From Desulfobulbus propionicus (GTDB taxonomy: Bacteria; Desulfobacterota; Desulfobulbia; Desulfobulbales; Desulfobulbaceae), in the NCBI GenBank assembly GCA_002747135.1, contig PDTE01000025.1:92884-156883 (forward strand): a stretch of DNA of 64,000 nucleotides, read 5' to 3'. The translations under genes and the position numbers were made by a program. Under the pieces are notes generated by a model that worked only from the letters and a program-made list of their open reading frames with translations, was not told the DNA's origin and did not search any database. How positions within the stretch are numbered: position 1 is the first letter of the stretch; each line of letters starts with the position of its first letter. This document shows, in pieces, positions 58,723 to 64,000 of this stretch.

Positions 58723-60051
58723 TCATGGTGCTACCAGTATACTGTCAATATCCAGGTCAATTTTCAATCGTCTTGAAACAGCTTCAGCTTCGTTATTTCC
58801 TGCAAATGGTCCGGCAAGGACACGGTATTGCCCGTCACCACTTATAACCCTGGCAGGAATTGGCGGCCCCTGATGATTTATGATTGCGGCCAATCTTCTG
58901 GCGTCAATATCTGCATCCATGAGCCCGGCCAGGACATACCAGGCATCAGCCTTGAGAGTCGGCAGCTGAGGTTCACCATACAATACATCAGGATGCCGAA
59001 CCTGCCGGTAAGTGTTTCTCTTTATGTACAACTGGCCTGCCGGGAAAATGGGCTCGGGGATACCCCGGGCTTCAACCACAATCCTGTCTATCCTGTCCCA
59101 GTCAAAGGGCATTTTCAGGTCTTTTTCAAGGTCGGCTATTTGTTTATAGATATCCTGAAGGCCTGTTTCCTTCAGCTCCCTGAAAGGACGATGCGCCTCG
59201 AGGTAGACAATGCCGTCACGCTGTCCGACAAGATAAGGCTGGTTGACTATCTTTACAGGGGTTTCAATGGATGTCAAAGAGAAAAGCAGTTTGATGTCTT
59301 CGGGATACAGGCGTACACAGCCGTTAGATGCTCTAAGCCCGACACTGGCAGGTTTATTTGTCCCATGGATCAGGTAACCTGGGCGGCTCAGATACAGGGC
59401 GTATTTACCCAGTGGATTAAGGGGGCCAGGCGGTATTGAGGCTGGCAGGGGATCTCCTTTTTCCAGGTGATCTTCAGCTATAGATGCGGGAACATGCCAT
59501 GTCGGCAGATACTGTTTTCTGGTGACATGCATATCTCCTGTGGGAGTTGGTCGCTCAACGGTACCGGCTCCAACAGGAAAAGTCGAGACAGTCAGCTGCC
59601 CGTTCTGGGTACCATAATGAAAAAGGCGCAATGCCGGGAGATTAATCACTATCCCCTCTTTACGGGAATCCGGCAGAATAAAACTTGTCGGTAAAACAAT
59701 CATTGTGCCCGACTCAGGCACCCATATGTCAATAGCTGGATTAGCAGAACCAAGCGTAGTGATACCAAGACCAAAATGCCGGGCGATATCCGGTAACGTG
59801 TCGCCCTGTTCAATGCGCAGAGTAAACGGAGTCCCGATAACATCCGTTTTCTGATCCACTATAAAAACATTTTTCGGCACTTCTTCATGGTTATGCCCAT
59901 GGAAATACGTTACAGAAACATCTGTACACCCCTGATAACAAATACAAGTGATGAGCAAAAAAGAAAGAAAGGCAGCTTTCCTGCCCGCCAGGGGAAAAAA
60001 ACGCCTGGCTGACAGTACAGTGTACGTGCTGAACATGAAGAATTGGCTCAT
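58723..60051 (-). CDS. L,D-transpeptidase with LysM and SPOR domains
   Basis: 442 residues. An N-terminal hydrophobic segment (FLSFLLITCICYQGC) may be a lipoprotein signal. It is followed by a LysM motif (about 78-122, LRIEQGDTLPDIARHFGLGI), the YkuD domain (about 130-270; PTPTGDMHVTRKQ, YLIHGTNKPASVG, catalytic Cys in ASNGCVRLYPEDI) and a C-terminal SPOR-like repeat (about 365-440, YRVLAGPFAGNNEAEAV). LysM and SPOR both bind peptidoglycan. First gene of the three-gene set, 26 bp before the lipoprotein gene. A second ATG (MFSTYT) five codons in is an alternative start. Confidence 0.9.
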   Translation of the reverse strand: MSQFFMFSTYTVLSARRFFPLAGRKAAFLSFLLITCICYQGCTDVSVTYFHGHNHEEVPKNVFIVDQKTDVIGTPFTLRIEQGDTLPDIARHFGLGITTLGSANPAIDIWVPESGTMIVLPTSFILPDSRKEGIVINLPALRLFHYGTQNGQLTVSTFPVGAGTVERPTPTGDMHVTRKQYLPTWHVPASIAEDHLEKGDPLPASIPPGPLNPLGKYALYLSRPGYLIHGTNKPASVGLRASNGCVRLYPEDIKLLFSLTSIETPVKIVNQPYLVGQRDGIVYLEAHRPFRELKETGLQDIYKQIADLEKDLKMPFDWDRIDRIVVEARGIPEPIFPAGQLYIKRNTYRQVRHPDVLYGEPQLPTLKADAWYVLAGLMDADIDARRLAAIINHQGPPIPARVISGDGQYRVLAGPFAGNNEAEAVSRRLKIDLDIDSILVAP

Positions 60052-60148
60052 TGGGAACAGGAAAAAAGACGAAGTTACAGGTGACTATAATAAATTATAT
60101 GAGAGTTGACAAACAGCAAAAGGATTGCTTTTCGCAGGCGCAAACCTC

Positions 60149-60345
60149 GTGTCATGGCAACGATGCAATGTCAGTGAGCAGACTCAGCTTTTGCCAGAAA
60201 TGTTCACCAGGGGACAGCTCAGGCAGCACCATCTTCGGCAGTATTCTGGCAACACATATACCCAGGTATAATGAGCTGTCACAAACTACCGAACCTGGCA
60301 CCACCTGAGCTGATGAGAAATCAAAACTGGTGGCCTGTCAACGCC
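60149..60345 (+). repeat. Family 6 remnant containing a family 5 / hairpin element
   Basis: GTGTCATGGCAACGATGCAATG starts like family 6; GTGGCCTGTCAACGCC near 60330 looks like its other end. Between them are GAGCAGACTCAGCTTTTGCC, GGACAGCTCAGGCAGCACC, GGCAACACATATACCCAGG and CACCTGAGCTGATGAG of the family 5 hairpin type. Confidence 0.65.
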
Positions 60346-60372
60346 TGTACTGATGAACAATCCGGACAGTAT

Positions 60373-61377
60373 CTACAAGACCCTGGAGTTTTCCATATGC
60401 AAAACCAGATCGCACATACGGTTTGAGTAGCCCCACTCATTGTCATACCAGCTCATTATTTTTACGGTGGTGCCCATGACCCTGGTGCACTGTCCGTCAA
60501 CAACAGAAGAGTGTGAATCCCCCTTGAAATCCATGGAAACCAGCGGCTCGTCAGTGTAGCCAAGGTATTCATTGGCTGCCGCCTTGAGCACTTCGTTTAC
60601 TTCAGTAACAGTGGTTTCCCGTTCGACTTCGATCACCACGTCAACGAGCGACACATCCGGAGTCGGAACACGGACAGCAAGTCCGTCAAACTTGCCTTTC
60701 AACTCAGGAATAACCAGGGAAACAGCTGCGGCTGCACCGGTTTTGGTTGGGATCATGGAAAGTCCGGCTGCACGGGCGCGACGAAGGTCAGAATGGGGAA
60801 AATCCAGAAGACGCTGATCACCTGTATAGGCATGTATGGTGGTCATGATCCCCTTGACGATTCCAAACTTGTCCTGAATAACCTGGGCAACGGGAGCCAG
60901 GCAGTTGGTTGTACAGGAGGCATTGGATACGATGTTATGCTCGATTGGATCATACTGTTCGTGGTTGACTCCCATGACCAGGGTCTTTACCTTACCCTTG
61001 GCAGGAGCTGAAATAATGACTTTTTTAGCACCAGCGTCCAGGTGGCCCTGGGCGGTTTCACTATCACGGAAAAGACCTGTGCACTCAAGGGCATAGTCAA
61101 CCCCGTATTCACCCCATGGTATTTCCTTGGGGGAGCGGTGCGAGCTGACTGGAATAAATTTGCCGCCAACAGTAATACCGCCGTCCACAGGGATGACTTC
61201 TTTGGCAAAAGCACCCATGACAGAATCATACTGAAGAAGGTGCGCCAACGTCTTTATGTCGGTCAGGTCATTAATCCCACAGACCTCAATTGCAGCAAAG
61301 CGCTCCTCCTTGTACAGGGCCCTGAATATGTTTCTGCCTATTCGACCAAAACCATTAATGCCTATCTTGATGCTCAT
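60373..61377 (-). CDS. gap: Glyceraldehyde-3-phosphate dehydrogenase, type I
   Basis: 334 residues with NAD motif INGFGRIGRN, the catalytic SNASCTTNCLAP near residue 150, HAYTGDQ, RRARAAG and the C-terminal SWYDNEWGYSNRM. A central glycolysis/gluconeogenesis enzyme. GGAG stands 7-8 nt before the ATG. It is directly downstream of glgA on the same strand with about 140 bp between, linking triose and glycogen metabolism; no pgk or tpi follows. Confidence 0.97.
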   Translation of the reverse strand: MSIKIGINGFGRIGRNIFRALYKEERFAAIEVCGINDLTDIKTLAHLLQYDSVMGAFAKEVIPVDGGITVGGKFIPVSSHRSPKEIPWGEYGVDYALECTGLFRDSETAQGHLDAGAKKVIISAPAKGKVKTLVMGVNHEQYDPIEHNIVSNASCTTNCLAPVAQVIQDKFGIVKGIMTTIHAYTGDQRLLDFPHSDLRRARAAGLSMIPTKTGAAAAVSLVIPELKGKFDGLAVRVPTPDVSLVDVVIEVERETTVTEVNEVLKAAANEYLGYTDEPLVSMDFKGDSHSSVVDGQCTRVMGTTVKIMSWYDNEWGYSNRMCDLVLHMENSRVL

Positions 61378-61519
61378 ACCCTCTCTCCTGTATAACTATT
61401 TACTATTATGCAATCCATCACAAGGCATGTACTGCCTTGATTTCACTTGATTTATTCCACCCCTGCTTACAGGTCGCCCGAAGAGGGGTAAGCTGCAAGC
61501 AGGTACGTACAGCATTTTT

Positions 61520-63157
61520 TCATGACAACGCCATGGCCCTTGCCTTTTCATAGAGCAGCACATACTCTTCCATCGCCCTTTCCCAGGTGTGCAAGGTGAC
61601 TATTTTCTTGACAGCAGCCTGCTGCATGGCCAGCATCTGTTCCGGTTGCCGGTAGACCCGAAGAGCCTTGATAACGGCTTGCTGCAGATCTTGTACACTG
61701 TTTGTGGCATAACTAAATCCTGTTACCTGATCCACCACCTTTACAAGGCCGCCTACATGATGCACGATGGGAAGATTTCCAAAAAGCTGAGCTATGTAAT
61801 CGGTGAGTCCACAGGGCTCAAACCAGGAAGGGATCAGAAAAAAATCTCCGGCAGCGTACACCTGGTTTGCTGCAGCAGGATCAAACCCCTTCAAAAAACA
61901 CAGTCTTCCCTGCAAAACTTCATGAGCGGTCAGGTATTGCAGCCGCTCTTCAAGGTCGCTTTCGCCTGCCCCCAGTACTAGCAGCTGCACAGTATCAGCT
62001 GCTGTAAAAAGAGGCACCAGGGTATCTAGAACGAGAGAAATTCCTTTTTGCCCGGTCAGGCGTCCAATAAAAGTTACAAGCGGCATGGAGCTGTCACAGG
62101 TCAGGGTGCCGAACTGAACGATGTCATTCCAGCTGCCTAACTGGGAGACACGCCTGAGCATATCATCCTTGCATAGTTGCTTGCCATCCAGCTCTCCCGC
62201 CAGAATATCAAAGACGGCCGGCAAGCCTGAATCAGCCGGATTATAGGCATCGGCATCAATCCCGTTAGTAACTCCCTTGATAATGACGCCTCGCTCTTTC
62301 AATACATGTCCCAGCCATCCGGTTCGGCTGTCTTCCTGGGTTTCCTGTAATTCACGGCCATAATTCTCGCTGACGGTGTTCAGTACTGCGTAGCCGGAGG
62401 CGGCAACAAAGGGATCAAAGCACCAGTCAAGCGTGTTTGCCTGGATCACTCTGGGAGGCAGACCAGTAATTGCCTCTGCAAAGGCCCAGTCCCGTATCTC
62501 CTGATGGTATCCGGTTCCGGCATTATGGATAGTCACAACCGCACCGGTTGTATTGAAAAAATGCCGATACCCCTCCTTCTCACGTATCATGGCCGGCAGG
62601 AGGGCAGCATGTCCATCCTGACAGTGAACAACCCAGGGCACTGTTCTGGTAAGCAACATAAAATCCAGTGCAGCCTTCTGCAAAAGGATATTCATGGCAA
62701 AATAATCGAAATGCCCTGCTCCTTCCTTTTGCCAGCCTGTTCTGGCTTCCTCCTCAGCTGTGTAGGTATAGACCCCCAGTTTTTCAGCGAACCGATCAGC
62801 CTCGACCAGGAACACGTTGACCTTTTGTATCCTTTTTTGCCAGAAAGCAACGGTTTCCCGGCGCTCTTCATCTGTATAATGCATATCCACACTAAAACAG
62901 TGAGTAAAGGGCCGGTCAGCAATAACGCCTGGCCCACCATTGTCGATAACAACAGGAGTAAATCCCATGGCCTCAGCATCCACGAACCCGTAACGAGGCA
63001 GCACGACACTCACCGTATATGCATCATTTCCAGCCAGAACTTCGGAAAGCTGGCGGCAAACATCCTTAACACCACCAGCACCCGCAATATTTTCATACTC
63101 CCGACTGATCATCCAGACTGACCTGGAAACGTCTTTCATTCTGTGTTGCTTGTTCAT
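61520..63157 (-). CDS. glgA: Glycogen/starch synthase (GT5), divergent N-terminus
   Basis: 545 residues from the ATG of MNKQHRMKD, chosen because AAGGG precedes it; an ATG 18 codons earlier is possible. It is a GT5 enzyme that would extend alpha-1,4-glucan from ADP- or UDP-glucose. The usual N-terminal KTGGLADV motif is replaced by GAGGVKDVCRQLS near residue 27. Other signatures are intact: HCQDGHAALLPAMI, TIHNAGTGYH, TVSENYGREL, VTNGIDADAYNP, IGRLTGQKGISL and the catalytic-site SWFEPCGLTDYIAQ. No glgC, glgB or glgP is in view, so the sugar donor is unknown. Confidence 0.88.
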   Translation of the reverse strand: MNKQHRMKDVSRSVWMISREYENIAGAGGVKDVCRQLSEVLAGNDAYTVSVVLPRYGFVDAEAMGFTPVVIDNGGPGVIADRPFTHCFSVDMHYTDEERRETVAFWQKRIQKVNVFLVEADRFAEKLGVYTYTAEEEARTGWQKEGAGHFDYFAMNILLQKAALDFMLLTRTVPWVVHCQDGHAALLPAMIREKEGYRHFFNTTGAVVTIHNAGTGYHQEIRDWAFAEAITGLPPRVIQANTLDWCFDPFVAASGYAVLNTVSENYGRELQETQEDSRTGWLGHVLKERGVIIKGVTNGIDADAYNPADSGLPAVFDILAGELDGKQLCKDDMLRRVSQLGSWNDIVQFGTLTCDSSMPLVTFIGRLTGQKGISLVLDTLVPLFTAADTVQLLVLGAGESDLEERLQYLTAHEVLQGRLCFLKGFDPAAANQVYAAGDFFLIPSWFEPCGLTDYIAQLFGNLPIVHHVGGLVKVVDQVTGFSYATNSVQDLQQAVIKALRVYRQPEQMLAMQQAAVKKIVTLHTWERAMEEYVLLYEKARAMALS

Positions 63158-63428
63158 GGCAGCCCTTACATCTTTACCCTGAGCACTGTATTGTTTTTTT
63201 ATCATACCCATTTATCTTAGAGTATAGACTGAAAGCTGTTTAAGAAGAACGGGAAGACAGGGTTCATGGGGTGCGGGATTTCCGTCTCAGCCAGAAGCTT
63301 CACGACCAATACGGGGCAGGAACTGGGAATGAACAACCCCTCGTTTTTTTCTCCCTGCTTCAAGAGAATAAGGGGAAAGACAGACTCCGTGACAGCTTAT
63401 CTGTAAGGAGCGACTGCGAAGGATCGGA

Positions 63429-63581
63429 TCAGGAAAAGTCCAGCTCTGTTTTTACAAGAGAAAATTGTTCCGGTTTGACCACGACAACCATATGACCGCA
63501 TTCTCTGCAGATAAAGTGAGGGCATTGCCCGTTTATCCTCGTTGCATCAACACTGTACTTTTTCGCACATTCTTCCCACAT
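63429..63581 (-). CDS. Tiny zinc-ribbon-like protein
   Basis: A 50-residue protein: MWEECAKKYSVDATRINGQC, then PHFICRECGHMVVVVKPEQF and a short acidic tail. It has Cys5, Cys20, Cys25 and Cys28 (CRECGH at the end of the motif), which could bind one zinc. I chose the second of two close ATGs because AAGGA stands 8 nt upstream; the first (63590) adds MIA. I recognise no named family. A family 7 leader-like repeat ends 18-27 bp upstream in sense orientation. Confidence 0.6.
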   Translation of the reverse strand: MWEECAKKYSVDATRINGQCPHFICRECGHMVVVVKPEQFSLVKTELDFS

Positions 63582-63607
63582 TGCAATCATCCTTCAACTC
63601 ATATATA

Positions 63608-63695
63608 AAGCGCAAAACCCGCAACCCAAGAGACCTTGGGCCTCACATAATTTCTTGTTTTTTATGACAGGAATTGAAGAGTAAGGTACTAACGT
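63608..63695 (-). repeat. Family 7 leader-like repeat, copy 3
   Basis: Read on the minus strand: GTACCTTACTCTTCAATTCC, CATAAAAAACAAGAAATTAT, the small hairpin CCCAAGGTCTCTTGGG and TTGCGGGTTTTGCGC. It has the same sense orientation to the downstream gene as copy 2. Confidence 0.75.
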
Positions 63696-63735
63696 AGTTA
63701 TTCCGTCAAGATACCTGTACCTGATCACGGGCACG

Positions 63736-63831
63736 TAACTCCTCACAGGGCATATAACCTCCTTATTTTTACTTGCTTTACGCCTGTAACTGCTGCCCGT
63801 TCACTCATTTTCGGCCAAGCGAAAGGCAGGT
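63736..63831 (-). repeat. Family A2 fragment
   Basis: GTAACTCCTCACAGGGC, TTTACTTGCTTTACGCC, GTAACTGCTGCCCG and AAAGGCAGGTAC. Internally shortened. A family B end fragment (CTGATCACGGGCAC) abuts it on the left. Confidence 0.6.
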
Positions 63832-63887
63832 ACCCATTTAGCCTGTGGCAAATATATACCGTTCGCAATAAAAAGTAAAACAGTAAT

Positions 63888-64000
63888 GTAACTCCTCACA
63901 TCTCACCCCTCTTTGAACGATCACGACCCGCCGCATAGAGGGGCTATAGCTGCCAATCGTGCTTGTCCAGATATGGGCAACCTGAGAGCAGTTACACGTT
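63888..64000 (+). mobile_element. Family A element, cut by the window edge
   Basis: GTAACTCCTCACATCTCACC, the family core, and GAGAGCAGTTACACGTT at the edge. It is identical in layout to the copy at 45024, so about 45 bp should follow outside. The left flank is ACAGTAAT. Confidence 0.85.

Overview
The window looks like a chromosome segment of an anaerobic Gram-negative bacterium of the Desulfobacterota, most probably the Desulfobulbales (sulfate reducers or sulfur disproportionators, including cable bacteria). This rests on lipid A genes (lpxC, lpxK, lpxB), a rubredoxin, an FMN-type glutamate synthase, several hybrid sensor kinases with an NtrC-type regulator, and the rplU-rpmA-obgE-proB-proA-nadD order. 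The order-level placement is inference. No rRNA, tRNA, CRISPR array or intact transposase gene was seen.

Layout. 1-6.7 kb: AIM24-like protein, SprA-related protein, M18 aminopeptidase, lytic transglycosylase, hybrid kinase, Crp/Fnr regulator. 6.8-12.2 kb: a decay zone with a broken DruA-like gene, an orphan membrane protein, a RelE-type toxin-antitoxin pair, an internally deleted CoA-ester lyase and a frameshifted OmpA-like gene, all among short repeats. 12.3-25.7 kb: Sel1 protein, PHP phosphoesterase, NtrC regulator, nadK, proC, the lipid A group and small genes. 26-36 kb: UvrD-type helicase, folC, HNH protein, PAS kinase and a giant DUF748 protein. 36-50 kb: a binding protein and hybrid kinase pair, FMN glutamate synthase, nnr repair enzyme, diguanylate cyclase, and a hybrid kinase overlapping an EndoQ-UvrD fusion. 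50-57 kb: nadD-proA-proB-obgE-rpmA-rplU (read leftward) and rubredoxin. 57-64 kb: an L,D-transpeptidase / small lipoprotein cassette, gap, glgA and a tiny zinc-ribbon gene.

The most striking content is between the genes. Nearly every intergenic gap holds one or more short palindromic elements of at least seven families. Two families (A, 158 bp or a 108-bp core; B, about 117-185 bp) start with GTAAC, end with GTTAC, carry a third GTTAC inside, and many copies are flanked by exact 8-bp direct repeats. GTAA ends plus 8-bp duplications are the hallmark of IS66-family transposition, so I read them as non-autonomous (MITE-like) elements moved by an IS66-type transposase encoded elsewhere. They nest in other repeats, split the ribosomal-protein/Obg/proline operon, and supply stop codons to about nine genes and start codons to about three. 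The empty site can be reconstructed for nadD and proB, showing how their last codons changed. Other families are a 116-bp element with 5-bp duplications, an 89-bp element, a 162-bp element, a long-hairpin element, and an 85-bp element in sense orientation just upstream of genes.
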